Positions 8,335 through 16,625 of a stretch of DNA of 23,358 bases are shown in pieces. Each line of letters starts with the position of its first letter. Within the stretch, counting starts at the first letter, position 1. This DNA is from Chloroflexota bacterium (lineage in GTDB: Bacteria; Chloroflexota; Limnocylindria; Limnocylindrales; CSP1-4), in contig VGPE01000010.1 of assembly GCA_016875645.1 (NCBI GenBank), positions 1 to 23,358 on the forward strand, written 5' to 3'. The notes beneath the pieces are model-generated. The model searched no databases. It was not told where the DNA came from and worked only from the letters and a program-made list of their open reading frames with translations. The translations under genes were made by a program, and so were the position numbers.

Positions 8335-9158
8335 CCGGGCTCGCGCCAGCGGCCAAACCCGCGTCCGGGTCGGACCGACTGCCCGAGTACATCGTCCGAG
8401 TCCCGAGCGGGCTCTACGTCGGGCTGAACCCGACCACCAAGCTCGTCATCGCCCTCGGCCTTGCGACATTGGCCTTCGTGATCCGCGGGTGGACCGGTCC
8501 GGTCTCCGTCTTCGGCGCCGTTCTTCTGACCGTCGTCATCACCGGCGTCGGCCGCAGGCTGGTGTCGTTCGTCGTTGCGTCGTTGCCGCTGGTGATCTCG
8601 ATCCTGCTCATCAACACGTTCATCTACCCGGACGCCACCGACGCACTTGCCACGGTCGGGCCGTTCACCGTGACCGGCACCGGGCTGACGGTCGCCCTGC
8701 AGGCGGCGCTGCGGGTCATCGCCTTCGCGCTGGCCATCGGCGTGTTCGTCGCGACGACCGACCTCGACGACCTGCTCTCGGACCTCGAGCGGCGCGGCCT
8801 CGGGCGGCGGGCGGAGTTCGTCATCGGGTCGGCGATCCGGATGGTGCCGCGCATGGTCGAGCGGGCGGGCGAGATCGTGGAGGCGCAGCGGGCGCGCGGC
8901 CTCGATACCGAGGGCCGGCCGTGGCGGCGGGCCCGCGGCCTGGTCCCCCTGGCCGGCCCGATGATCGGCGGCGCTCTCAATGACGTCGAGGAACGGACGA
9001 TGGCCCTCGAGGCCCGCGCATTCTCGGCCCCGGCCCGCCGGACGCCGATCCGTCGCTTCCCTGACAGCGCCGCCCAGCGCGCCGCGCGCTGGGGACTCGG
9101 GTTGCTGATCGTCGCGTTGACCGTGGCGACCGTCGGCGGCTGGCTGAACGTCCCGTGA
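8331..9158 (+). CDS. ecfT: ECF transporter transmembrane coupling protein EcfT (CTG start)
   Basis: 275-residue membrane protein linking the S component to the ATPases. Hydrophobic helices lie at about 36-100 and 120-145. The cytoplasmic coupling region carries the two Ala-Arg motifs of EcfT: AQRARGLD and, later, ALEARAF. The conserved N-terminal element LNPTTKL (32-38) lies upstream of the first TTG (8469), and no ATG, GTG or TTG occurs in frame after the upstream stop at 8304. CTG 8331 overlaps the S-component TGA as CTGA and has GGAG (8322-8325) 5 nt ahead, so I take it as the start. A TTG 8469 start would remove the conserved element. Confidence 0.85.
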   Translation: MTGLAPAAKPASGSDRLPEYIVRVPSGLYVGLNPTTKLVIALGLATLAFVIRGWTGPVSVFGAVLLTVVITGVGRRLVSFVVASLPLVISILLINTFIYPDATDALATVGPFTVTGTGLTVALQAALRVIAFALAIGVFVATTDLDDLLSDLERRGLGRRAEFVIGSAIRMVPRMVERAGEIVEAQRARGLDTEGRPWRRARGLVPLAGPMIGGALNDVEERTMALEARAFSAPARRTPIRRFPDSAAQRAARWGLGLLIVALTVATVGGWLNVP

Positions 9159-9165
9159 GCGTCCG

Positions 9166-9996
9166 GTGAGCGTGGAGCAGGCACTGGTCCTGCGGGGCGT
9201 CCGCTACCGCTACGCGGGCGCTGACCGGTTCGCGCTCGACGGCGTGGACCTCGTCGTGCGACCGGGCGAGGTGGTCGGCGTGACGGGGCCCAGCGACGCC
9301 GGCAAGAGCACGCTCTGCCTCGTCGCCGCCGGGCTGGCGCCGGGGACGATCGCGGGAGTACTTGAAGGCTCCGTGACGGTCGATGGGATCGAGACTCGCG
9401 ACCAGCGGCCGCACGAGCATGCCCAGCAGGCCGGCGTGCTGTTCCAGAACCCGGCCACCCAACTGTCCGGCACCAGCCGCTACGTGTGGGAGGAGGTCGC
9501 GTTCGGGCCGCGGAACCTGGGACTGCCGCTCGGCGACGTGGTGGCACGTGTCGAGGCCGCGTTGGCGGCGCTCCACATCGGACATTTCGGGGAGCGCGAT
9601 CCGGCGCGGCTGTCGGGCGGCCAGGGACAACTGGTGGCGCTCGCGAGCGTGCTTGCGGTGGGCCCGAGGTACCTCGTCCTCGACGAGCCCACGAGCCAGC
9701 TCGACCCGCAGGGCACTCGCCTGGTGGGCGACGCCCTCGCGGGGATCGCGGACACGGGCCAGACCGGCATCGTGCTCGTGGAACACAAGACCGACCTGCT
9801 GGCCGCGCTCTGCTCGCGGGTCCTCGTGCTCGGCGGCGGTCGGGGCGTCCGCGAAGGTCCCGCCGCGGAGGTGCTGGCGGACGCCGGCCTCCACGATCTC
9901 GGGGTGGAGCCGCCATCCGCCGTCCGGCTGCGGGCGAGGTTGGCAGCGGCCGGCGTCAGCGTCCCGGAGCAGGCCTTTGCCGAGGCGGCCGCATGA
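9166..9996 (+). CDS. ecfA1: ECF transporter ATP-binding protein EcfA1
   Basis: 276-residue ABC ATPase: Walker A GPSDAGKST (41-49), Q-loop LFQNP (Q94), intact signature LSGGQ (149-153), Walker B YLVLDEP (169-175) and switch histidine H207 in VEHKTD. Walker A has SDA in place of the common NGS, still GxxxxGK[ST]. A C-terminal tail of ~40 residues follows the ATPase core. GTG 9166 lies 7 nt after ecfT; GTG 9172 is an in-frame alternative. The stop overlaps the next start as ATGA. Confidence 0.94.
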   Translation: MSVEQALVLRGVRYRYAGADRFALDGVDLVVRPGEVVGVTGPSDAGKSTLCLVAAGLAPGTIAGVLEGSVTVDGIETRDQRPHEHAQQAGVLFQNPATQLSGTSRYVWEEVAFGPRNLGLPLGDVVARVEAALAALHIGHFGERDPARLSGGQGQLVALASVLAVGPRYLVLDEPTSQLDPQGTRLVGDALAGIADTGQTGIVLVEHKTDLLAALCSRVLVLGGGRGVREGPAAEVLADAGLHDLGVEPPSAVRLRARLAAAGVSVPEQAFAEAAA

Positions 9997-10808
9997 GCGC
10001 GATCACGTTCGAGGGCGTCGGCTTCGTCTATCCCGACGGCACGCGGGCGCTGCGCGACGTGTCCTTCAGCGTGGAGCCCGGGCAGCGGGTCGCGATCGTC
10101 GGCCAGAACGGGTCTGGCAAGTCCACCCTGGTCCGCCAACTCAACGGACTGCTGCGGCCCACCGAGGGTCGCGTGCTGATCGATGACCGCGAGGTGGGGC
10201 GCCGGCATGTCGCGGAGCTTGCGCGGAGCGTGGGCCTAGCGTTCCAGAACCCCGACCGCCAGATCTTCGCCGCGCGGGTCCGCAAGGAAGTGGAGTTCGG
10301 GCCGCGGAACCTCGGGCTGCGCGGCGCCGACCTGCAGCGCGTGGTCAACGAGGCGCTGGTGCTGGTGGGCCTCGCGGCCGATGCCGAGACGAACCCCTAC
10401 GACCTCGGGTTCTCGCGCCGCAAACTGCTGGCGCTGGCGTCGATCCTGGCGATGGAGACCCCGATCGTGGTCCTCGACGAGCCGACGACCGGCCAGGACG
10501 CCCGCGGCGTCGATCGCGTCGAGTCGATCGTCCGCCACCTCGCTGGGCTGGGCCGCACGGTGATCGGGATCAGCCATGACCTGCGCTTCGTGGCCGAGAC
10601 GTTCGAGCGGGTCGTGGTCATGCGCGGCGGCGGGGTGATCCTCGACGGGCCGCCCGCCACCGTCTTCGTCGAGGCGAACTGGCCGCTGCTGGCATCGACG
10701 CACCTTGTCCCGCCGTTCGCGGCGCGGTTCGCGGCTCGTCTGGGGATCTCGGGGGCGGTGACCGACGACAGCGTTGTCGCGGCGCTGGCCGCTCGCAGCA
10801 GCGGCTAG
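9993..10808 (+). CDS. ecfA2: ECF transporter ATP-binding protein EcfA2 with divergent signature motif
   Basis: 271-residue ABC ATPase, partner of EcfA1. Walker A GQNGSGKST (37-45), Q-loop FQNPDRQIFA (Q85), Walker B VVLDEP (159-164) and H195 in GISHD are intact. The ABC signature, normally LSGGQ, reads LGFSRRK (138-144) just before LLALASILAM. One composite ATP site of an EcfA1/A2 heterodimer would therefore use a non-consensus signature. The EcfA-type coupling segment GPRNLGL is present in both ATPases. ATG 9993 overlaps the ecfA1 stop. Confidence 0.94.
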   Translation: MSAITFEGVGFVYPDGTRALRDVSFSVEPGQRVAIVGQNGSGKSTLVRQLNGLLRPTEGRVLIDDREVGRRHVAELARSVGLAFQNPDRQIFAARVRKEVEFGPRNLGLRGADLQRVVNEALVLVGLAADAETNPYDLGFSRRKLLALASILAMETPIVVLDEPTTGQDARGVDRVESIVRHLAGLGRTVIGISHDLRFVAETFERVVVMRGGGVILDGPPATVFVEANWPLLASTHLVPPFAARFAARLGISGAVTDDSVVAALAARSSG

Positions 10809-10834
10809 GAGCACCGTCTCGCCGGCGGGCGCCG

Positions 10835-12061
10835 TCAGGCCGCCGGGGCCTCCTGGTGCCGCGCCGGGATGGTCCGCCACGCGATCACGGACCCGACGAG
10901 GCAGGCAGCCACGCCGAACAGGACCGCGCCTTCGTAGGAGATCGTCACCAGCCAGCCCGTGATCGCGGATCCGATGGGGAAGCCGACATAGTTGAGCGCC
11001 CCCGACACCACGATGGCCCGCCCCAGCCACGCGGGATCGGTCCGCCGTTGGCGGATCGTGAACAGGGCGATGTCGAGGGGGCCGTTCATGAAGCCGAACG
11101 CGGCCAGCGAGACGAACACCAGCCAGAGCCCGCCCTGGGGCAGAAGCAGCAGCAGCGCGAACGACGAGAGGAAGATCGACCAGGCCACCATGGCGCGCTC
11201 GCGGCCGTGGGTGTCGCGCCGCCCGAAGAAGAACGCCGCCGCCCCGCCCGCGGCGCCCGAGACGGCCCACACGAGGCCCACCTCGAACGGGCCGGCCCCG
11301 TAGCGGCCCTGGACGAGGAGCGGGATCATGATCGCGGCCATCCCGCCGCCGAGGTTGATCGCGGTCATCGAGAAGGCGAGCCCGCGCAACGTCGGGTGGC
11401 GCCACACGTAGACCAGGCCCTGCCAGGCGTCGCGGGCGAGGCTGCCGCTGGTGGCCGTGGTCGTGTGCGGGTCCGGCATGCCGACCATCACCAGGCCGGC
11501 GACGATCGCGATGGCACCGATCAGGATCAGCGTGCCGGGTCCGCCGATCACCTGCACGAAGACCCCGGCAACCGGCGGCCCGACGAGCGTCGCGAGGACG
11601 TACCCGTTGGAGTCCACCGCGTTGACCCGCTCCCAGAGGTGGCGCGGCACGAGCACGGGAAACAGGCTGCGCAGCCCGTTGGCCAGGGGCCCGGTGACCG
11701 ATGAGACGGCCACGCCGAGGACGAGGAGCCAGACCGGCAGGGCGTCGGCCAGCGCCAGGGCCCCCAGGCCCACGAATGCGAGTCCGTTGAGCAGGGCGCC
11801 CACGATCACGAGGCGGACACGCCCGTGGCGGTCCAGGAGCGCGCCTGCGATCGGGCTGACCAGAACGCCCGGCAGGACCAGCGCGAGGGTCACCAGCCCG
11901 GCAAGCGCCGGCGATTCGTAGCGCTCCAGCGTGAACAGCACGACGGCGATGTAGGCCATGCCGCCCGCGATGCGGCCGATCGAGAGCCCCAGCAGGATCC
12001 GGGGCATGTGCGGCAGCCGCAGCAGGCTCGCATAGGAGGCGTCGCGCATGGGGTCGGGCAT
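10835..12061 (-). CDS. Major facilitator superfamily transporter
   Basis: About 408 residues with roughly 12 membrane helices in two halves separated by a polar loop (MPDPHTTTATSGSLARDAW). The MFS motif after helix 2 is present as GALLDRHGRVRLVI, and its equivalent in the second half is FFGRRDTHGRERAM. The overall look is of the MFS_3/drug-exporter-like group, which includes multidrug and macrolide exporters; the substrate is not predictable. I prefer ATG 12061 because a TTG at 12133 would add a 24-residue polar tail. A CAGACT hexamer 8 nt upstream of ATG 12061 could be a weak leaderless -10. It converges on ecfA2 with only 26 bp between stops. Confidence 0.88.
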   Translation of the reverse strand: MPDPMRDASYASLLRLPHMPRILLGLSIGRIAGGMAYIAVVLFTLERYESPALAGLVTLALVLPGVLVSPIAGALLDRHGRVRLVIVGALLNGLAFVGLGALALADALPVWLLVLGVAVSSVTGPLANGLRSLFPVLVPRHLWERVNAVDSNGYVLATLVGPPVAGVFVQVIGGPGTLILIGAIAIVAGLVMVGMPDPHTTTATSGSLARDAWQGLVYVWRHPTLRGLAFSMTAINLGGGMAAIMIPLLVQGRYGAGPFEVGLVWAVSGAAGGAAAFFFGRRDTHGRERAMVAWSIFLSSFALLLLLPQGGLWLVFVSLAAFGFMNGPLDIALFTIRQRRTDPAWLGRAIVVSGALNYVGFPIGSAITGWLVTISYEGAVLFGVAACLVGSVIAWRTIPARHQEAPAA

Positions 12062-12321
12062 GAGCGGCGAGTCTGGCAGGCTGTCGGGCCCTTCGGTTCG
12101 GTGATCACGCTGCCAGCGCTCGATTCCGGGCAACGCGAGGCTGATTGCCGGAGTCAGGCCGTCATGGGGCCGCGGTTCACGCCCTGGGCGTTGCGACGGC
12201 CCTCAGGCAAGGTGCTTCCGGGCGATGGCCACGTCGAACCCGTGGAGCGAGCGCTGAGGGCGTGAGCGCCGGGCCCTCGGGCCCCTGGAGCCGGCCCGCC
12301 CGCACTGCCACGTGGCCGTCG
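12062..12321. other. Intergenic region between phosphoketolase and MFS gene
   Basis: No gene-like reading frame. Small self-complementary elements are present. GCCACGTGGC (12307-12316) is a perfect palindrome 5 nt past the phosphoketolase stop. GGGCC/GGCCC (12271-12275 and 12280-12284) form a 5-bp stem with a CTCG tetraloop, about 40 nt past the stop. Neither has a T-run, so they are only weak terminator candidates. Confidence 0.35.
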
Positions 12322-14700
12322 TCAGTCCGCCTTGCCCGCCCTGGCCTCCGGCCACATCCAGTCGCGGATCTCGGGGTCGTCCTCGCCGTTCGCGCGGGTG
12401 TAGGAGCGCGCCTGCGCGCGACGGTCAACCATCGCCTGGCGGACCCGGCCCGCGCGGGATGCAAGGCCCGGCACCCGGTCGATGACGTCCATGACCAGGT
12501 GGAAGCGGTCCATGTCGTTGAGCATGACCATGTCGAAGGGCGTGGTGGTGGTGCCCTCCTCCCTGTAGCCGCGGACATGCAGGTTGGGGTGGTTCGTGCG
12601 GCGGTAGGTCAGCCGGTGGATGAGCCACGGGTAGCCGTGGTACGCGAAGATGATCGGCCGCGAGGTGGTGAACAGCGCGTCGAACGCCGGGTCGGACAGG
12701 CCGTGGGGGTGCTCGCGCTCGTCCTGGAGCCGCATCAGGTCGACCACGTTCACGACCCGGACCCGCAGGTCGGGCAGCTCGCGGCGCAGGATGTCGACCG
12801 CGGCCAAGGTCTCCAGGGTCGGGATGTCGCCCGCGCACCCGAGCACCACGTCCGGCTCCTGGGTGCCGTCGTTGCTGGCCCAGTCCCAGATCCCGATCCC
12901 GCGCTCGCAGTGAAGCTCGGCCTCGGCCATCGACATCCAGTTGATCGTGGGCTGCTTGCCGGCCACCACGACGTTCATCGAGTTGCGCGAGCGCAGGCAA
13001 TGGTCCATGACCGACAGGAGCGCGTTCGCGTCAGGTGGCAGGTAGACCCGGATGACGTCGGCCTTCTTGTTGACCACGTGGTCGATGAAGCCCGGATCCT
13101 GGTGGGAGAACCCGTTGTGGTCCTGGCGCCAGACGTGCGAGCTGAGCAGGTAATTGAGCGACGCGATCGGCTCTCGCCACGGGATGTCCCGGGTCACCTT
13201 GAGCCACTTCGCGTGCTGGTTGAACATCGAGTCGACGATGTGGATGAAGGCCTCGTAGCAGTTGAAGACACCGTGGCGGCCGGTCAGGAGGTAGCCCTCG
13301 AGCCAGCCCTGGCAGAGGTGCTCCGACAGCACCTCGAGCACGCGACCGCTGCGGGCAAGGTGCTCGTCGGTGGGCAGGATCTCCGCCTGCCAGACGCGAT
13401 CGGTGACCTCCCAGACGGCGGACAGGCGGTTTGAATCGGTCTCATCGGGCCCGAACAGACGGAAGGTGCGGTCGTTGGCACGGATGACGTCACGCAGGTA
13501 GCGCCCGAGCACGCGGGTCGCCTCGGTGGTGGAGTCGCCCGGGCGCGCGACCTCGGCCGCATACGCCCTGAAGTCGGGCAGCTCGAGGTCCCGCAGCAGC
13601 AGGCCGCCGTTGGCATGCGGGTTGGCGCTCATCCGGCGTTCGCCGACCGGCGCGAGCGCGGCAACCTCGGAGACGAGGCGGCCCTCGGCGTCGAACAGCT
13701 CGTCGGGCCGATAGCCCCGCAGCCAGCGCTCGAGTTCGCCGCGATGCGCGTCGTCGGCCCGAGCGTTGTTGATCGGGACCTGGTGGGAGCGCCACGTCCC
13801 CTCGACGGGCTTGCCGTCGACGACACGCGGGCCTGTCCAGCCCTTGGGGCCCCGCAACACGATCATCGGCCAGACGGGCCGCTCGGTCACCCCTTCCTCG
13901 CGGGCGGCGCGCTGGATCTCGCGGATTTCGTCGAGCGCCCGGTCGAGTGTCTCGGCCATCGCGCGGTGCATCGTCGCCGGGTCGTCTCCGGCGACCTCGT
14001 GAACGCGATAGCCGCAGCCCTCCAGGAACGAGCGCAGCTCCGCCTCAGGGATGCGCGCAACGACCGTCGGGTTGGCGATCTTGTAGCCGTTGAGGTGGAG
14101 GATCGGCAGGACGGCGCCGTCGTGGACGGGGTCGAGGAACTTGTTGGAGTGCCAGCTCGCGGCGAGCGGGCCGGTCTCCGCCTCCCCGTCGCCGACGATG
14201 CAGGCAACGACCAGGTCCGGGTTGTCGAAGGCGGCCCCGAAGGCATGCATCAGCGCGTAGCCGAGCTCGCCACCTTCGTGGATGGAGCCCGGCGTCTCGG
14301 GGGCGACGTGGCTGGGAACGCCGCCCGGGAACGAGAACTGGCGGAACAGGAGGCGCAGCCCATCGACGTCGGGCTTCAGCAGTGGGTAGATCTCGCCGAG
14401 CGTCCCCTCGAGGTAGGCGTTGGCCACGGCAGCCGGGCCGCCATGGCCGGGCCCCATGATGTAGATCATGTCGAGATCGCGCGATCGGATCGCCCGGTTG
14501 AGATGCACGTAGAGGAAGTTGAGGCCGGGGGTCGTGCCCCAGTGGCCCAGGAGACGCGGCTTGACATGCTCGGGCGCGAGCGGCTCGCGGAGCAGCGGGT
14601 TGTCCAGCAGGTAGATCTGGCCCACTGACAGGTAGTTCGCGGCGCGCCACCAGGCGTCGATCAACTGCAGCTGGCGCTCGTCGAGAACGGTTGACGTCAA
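12322..14700 (-). CDS. xfp: Xylulose-5-phosphate/fructose-6-phosphate phosphoketolase
   Basis: 792 residues, full length for the family. This thiamine-diphosphate enzyme splits xylulose-5-P or fructose-6-P with phosphate into acetyl-phosphate and a C3 or C4 sugar phosphate. Typical blocks are GHWGTTPGLNF near the N-terminus, IMGPGHGGPA, the ThDP/Mg motif region VGDGEAETGP followed by NGYKIANPT, RGPKGWTGP, SHVWRQDHNGFSHQDPG in the pyrimidine-binding domain, and the C-terminal block ending NDMDRFHL. The TTG 14700 start is supported by GGAGG (minus strand, 14713-14709) with 8-nt spacing. It is divergent from acetate kinase, which uses its product. Confidence 0.97.
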   Translation of the reverse strand: MTSTVLDERQLQLIDAWWRAANYLSVGQIYLLDNPLLREPLAPEHVKPRLLGHWGTTPGLNFLYVHLNRAIRSRDLDMIYIMGPGHGGPAAVANAYLEGTLGEIYPLLKPDVDGLRLLFRQFSFPGGVPSHVAPETPGSIHEGGELGYALMHAFGAAFDNPDLVVACIVGDGEAETGPLAASWHSNKFLDPVHDGAVLPILHLNGYKIANPTVVARIPEAELRSFLEGCGYRVHEVAGDDPATMHRAMAETLDRALDEIREIQRAAREEGVTERPVWPMIVLRGPKGWTGPRVVDGKPVEGTWRSHQVPINNARADDAHRGELERWLRGYRPDELFDAEGRLVSEVAALAPVGERRMSANPHANGGLLLRDLELPDFRAYAAEVARPGDSTTEATRVLGRYLRDVIRANDRTFRLFGPDETDSNRLSAVWEVTDRVWQAEILPTDEHLARSGRVLEVLSEHLCQGWLEGYLLTGRHGVFNCYEAFIHIVDSMFNQHAKWLKVTRDIPWREPIASLNYLLSSHVWRQDHNGFSHQDPGFIDHVVNKKADVIRVYLPPDANALLSVMDHCLRSRNSMNVVVAGKQPTINWMSMAEAELHCERGIGIWDWASNDGTQEPDVVLGCAGDIPTLETLAAVDILRRELPDLRVRVVNVVDLMRLQDEREHPHGLSDPAFDALFTTSRPIIFAYHGYPWLIHRLTYRRTNHPNLHVRGYREEGTTTTPFDMVMLNDMDRFHLVMDVIDRVPGLASRAGRVRQAMVDRRAQARSYTRANGEDDPEIRDWMWPEARAGKAD
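14691..14700. repeat. Perfect palindrome TTGACGTCAA at the xfp start codon
   Basis: A 10-bp perfect palindrome whose minus-strand first three bases are the TTG start of phosphoketolase. It lies in the 65-bp region between two divergent genes of one pathway, so it could be a regulator site, but at this length it may be chance. As a -35 for the acetate kinase gene it fails, because no -10 lies 16-18 nt downstream. Confidence 0.3.
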
Positions 14701-14765
14701 GGATGCTGCCTCCGATGGCCGTACCCTGCCATCGTGTCAGGAATGGCCGCCGGGGGCGTCACCGC

Positions 14766-15887
14766 GTGAACGTGCTCGTGCTGAACGCGGGATCGAGCTC
14801 TCTCAAGGCCAGCCTGGTCGACTCGGGATCCGGCGAGACGCTGGAAAGGGCGGACGTCCGCGTCGGCGATGATGCCACCCGTCGGCGGGGCTGGGCCCAG
14901 TTGGTGGACGCGGCCCTGGAGTCGGTGCCGGTCCATTCCATCGAGGCGGTCGGCCATCGCGTGGTCCACGGTGGAGCCCGGTTCCGCGCGGCGACGCGCG
15001 TGGACGACGCGGTACTCGACACCATCGACGATCTCGCGGACCTGGCGCCGCTCCACAACCCGGTCGCCGCCGCGACCATTCGCGCGGCCCGGGCACGGCT
15101 GGCAGCCGTCCCGCACGTCGCGTGCTTCGACACCGCCTTTCATGCAGGCCTGCCCGAAGCCGAGTTCCGGTACCCGGTGCCGGAAGGCTGGTACCGCGAC
15201 TGGGGCGTGCGGCGGTTCGGGTTCCACGGCCTCTCGGTCGAGTGGTCCGTTCGGCGGACCGTGGAGCTGCTCGGCCGGCCTCCCGCGTCGCTGCGGCTGG
15301 TGGTGGCGCACCTCGGGAGCGGCTGCTCAGTGACCGCCGTGGACGGTGGCCGCTCCGCCGCGACCTCCATGGGCATGACGCCGCTCGAGGGGCTGATGAT
15401 GGGCACCCGCGCGGGCTCGATCGATCCCGCAATTCCGCTCGCACTCCTCCGCGACGGGCGCGTCTCCACCGAGGAACTGGCCGCCGCGCTCGACCACGGA
15501 TCCGGCCTCCTCGCGGTCGCCGGGACGGCCGACATGCGAACGATCGAGGCCGCGGCGTCGGCCGGCGACGAGCGTGCGACGCTCGCGCTCGACATGTTCG
15601 TGCGACGCGCGGCCGCCGGGGTGGCGGCCGCGGCCACTGCGCTGCCGTCCCTGGACGCGATCGCCTTCACGGCCGGGATCGGCGAGCACGCGGCGGGGGT
15701 CCGGGCGGCGATCGTGGGCAGGTTGGGCGTGCTGGGCGTCGCGCCGATCGCGTCCGCCCACGTCTCAGAAGACGCGGTCCTCTCCGCGCCCGGCGCGCCG
15801 GTCGCGGTGCTCCGGATCGAGGCGCGCGAAGACCTGGTGATTGCGGGCCAGACCGCAACGGCGCTCGGGGAGCGACCGGCCTCCTGA
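14766..15887 (+). CDS. ackA: Acetate kinase
   Basis: 373-residue ASKHA-fold kinase that makes ATP and acetate from acetyl-phosphate and ADP. Signatures are NAGSSSLK (7-14), VGHRVVHGG, FDTAFH, FGFHGLS, VAHLGSG, MTPLEGLMMGTRAG and FTAGIGEH. It is somewhat shorter than the ~400-residue enterobacterial enzymes. After MGTRAG the usual Asp is Ser (GSIDPA rather than GDIDPA); the catalytic Arg of GTR is kept. I chose GTG 14766 because the NAGSSS strand follows directly and a G-rich site (14752-14757) precedes it; upstream in-frame sequence is not family-like. Paired with xfp it completes a phosphoketolase-to-acetate route. Confidence 0.95.
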   Translation: MNVLVLNAGSSSLKASLVDSGSGETLERADVRVGDDATRRRGWAQLVDAALESVPVHSIEAVGHRVVHGGARFRAATRVDDAVLDTIDDLADLAPLHNPVAAATIRAARARLAAVPHVACFDTAFHAGLPEAEFRYPVPEGWYRDWGVRRFGFHGLSVEWSVRRTVELLGRPPASLRLVVAHLGSGCSVTAVDGGRSAATSMGMTPLEGLMMGTRAGSIDPAIPLALLRDGRVSTEELAAALDHGSGLLAVAGTADMRTIEAAASAGDERATLALDMFVRRAAAGVAAAATALPSLDAIAFTAGIGEHAAGVRAAIVGRLGVLGVAPIASAHVSEDAVLSAPGAPVAVLRIEAREDLVIAGQTATALGERPAS

Positions 15888-16019
15888 TTCGACGTCCCGT
15901 GGCCGGCCGCGCGGATTCGGCGCCAGGCCAGTGGCGGCGATGGTGTGCGCGCGCTGGGCCGGAGGATCCACGGTTTCGGACAACCGGCGTGCGGGGCAAT
16001 TCGTGGGCCGGAATTCCGA

Positions 16020-16038
16020 TACGCGCCAGCGGCGCGTA
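16020..16038. terminator. Candidate bidirectional hairpin between convergent ackA and JAMM genes
   Basis: Perfect 8-bp stem TACGCGCC/GGCGCGTA with a 3-nt loop (AGC), in the middle of the 243-bp convergent gap (15888-16130), which holds no gene-like frame. There is no T-run on either side, so intrinsic termination is uncertain. Position and symmetry suit a shared stop or RNA 3'-end stabiliser. Confidence 0.45.
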
Positions 16039-16130
16039 CCAGCGTTGTGGCTGGCAGGCCGCGATTTCTCAGATTGCCGGCACCGTCTCGAGACCGGATC
16101 CGGCGTGGACGCAACGCCGTGCGACCGCCG

Positions 16131-16625
16131 TCACGCAATCACTGCCAGGTCCACCTCGTGCACGTGCGCGTCCACGATCCGCCACGCGCGGACGCTGGGC
16201 GCGGGCGAGGCCGGGTCGCCGCCTGCGTCGAGGCCGTCCTCGGCCAGTGAGACAAGGATGTACAGCGCGTCCGGGTAGAAAGCGAGGCCGATGTCGGTCG
16301 GCGAGGGTCGCGCGGCCGTCCGGACGTGGGAGTGCACGATCGCCCAGAAGACCTCGTCGCGATCGTCGGTTTCCATCGTCAGGCGAAGGAGCGTCTGAGG
16401 GTCGATCTCGTAGCGGTACGGTGACGCAGCCGCATTGCGGGTGGGGACGAAGCGCAACGGCTGCCCGCCGTCGGCCGCAGGCGCGGAGCCGACGATGATT
16501 CCGCACGCCTCGTTGGGGTACTCCAGGCGAGCGTGGTCGATCAGTTCCTGGAGCATGACGGCCAAGACCTCCGCCGTGGTGGGACCCGGGTGCGGGGACG
16601 GCGCCGCGTCGGCGCGCCTCACCAC
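16131..16625 (-). CDS. mec: JAMM/MPN+ metallopeptidase, Mec-type
   Basis: Up to 164 residues of a zinc isopeptidase fold. The full JAMM signature is present: E39 in YPNEACG, HSH (98-100), then seven residues, S108, two residues and D111. In the CysO pathway of actinobacteria the Mec enzyme hydrolyses the CysO-cysteine amide to free cysteine; here it follows cysM and a CysO-like carrier in one operon. GTG 16625 and GTG 16622 (the latter overlapping the cysM stop as GTGA) are possible coupled starts. ATG 16556, with GGCGGAGG 11 nt upstream, begins exactly at the domain and is a serious alternative. It may also trim the carrier's C-terminal Thr-Leu. Confidence 0.87.
   Translation of the reverse strand: MVRRADAAPSPHPGPTTAEVLAVMLQELIDHARLEYPNEACGIIVGSAPAADGGQPLRFVPTRNAAASPYRYEIDPQTLLRLTMETDDRDEVFWAIVHSHVRTAARPSPTDIGLAFYPDALYILVSLAEDGLDAGGDPASPAPSVRAWRIVDAHVHEVDLAVIA

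Noticed and set aside
12145..13434. 429-codon plus-strand frame across the phosphoketolase 3' half
   Set aside because: Antisense to strongly conserved phosphoketolase sequence; His/Val/Asp-rich shadow composition.
14691..14727. TTGACG (14691) with TACCCT (14722) as an ackA promoter
   Set aside because: Spacing of 25 bp is far from 16-18 bp.
14691..14765. Longer acetate kinase start
   Set aside because: The 25 extra residues precede the universally N-terminal NAGSSS strand and overlap the xfp start region.
16094..16103. Palindrome CCGGATCCGG
   Set aside because: Short GC-rich palindromes are frequent by chance here, and it has no positional relation to a start or stop.
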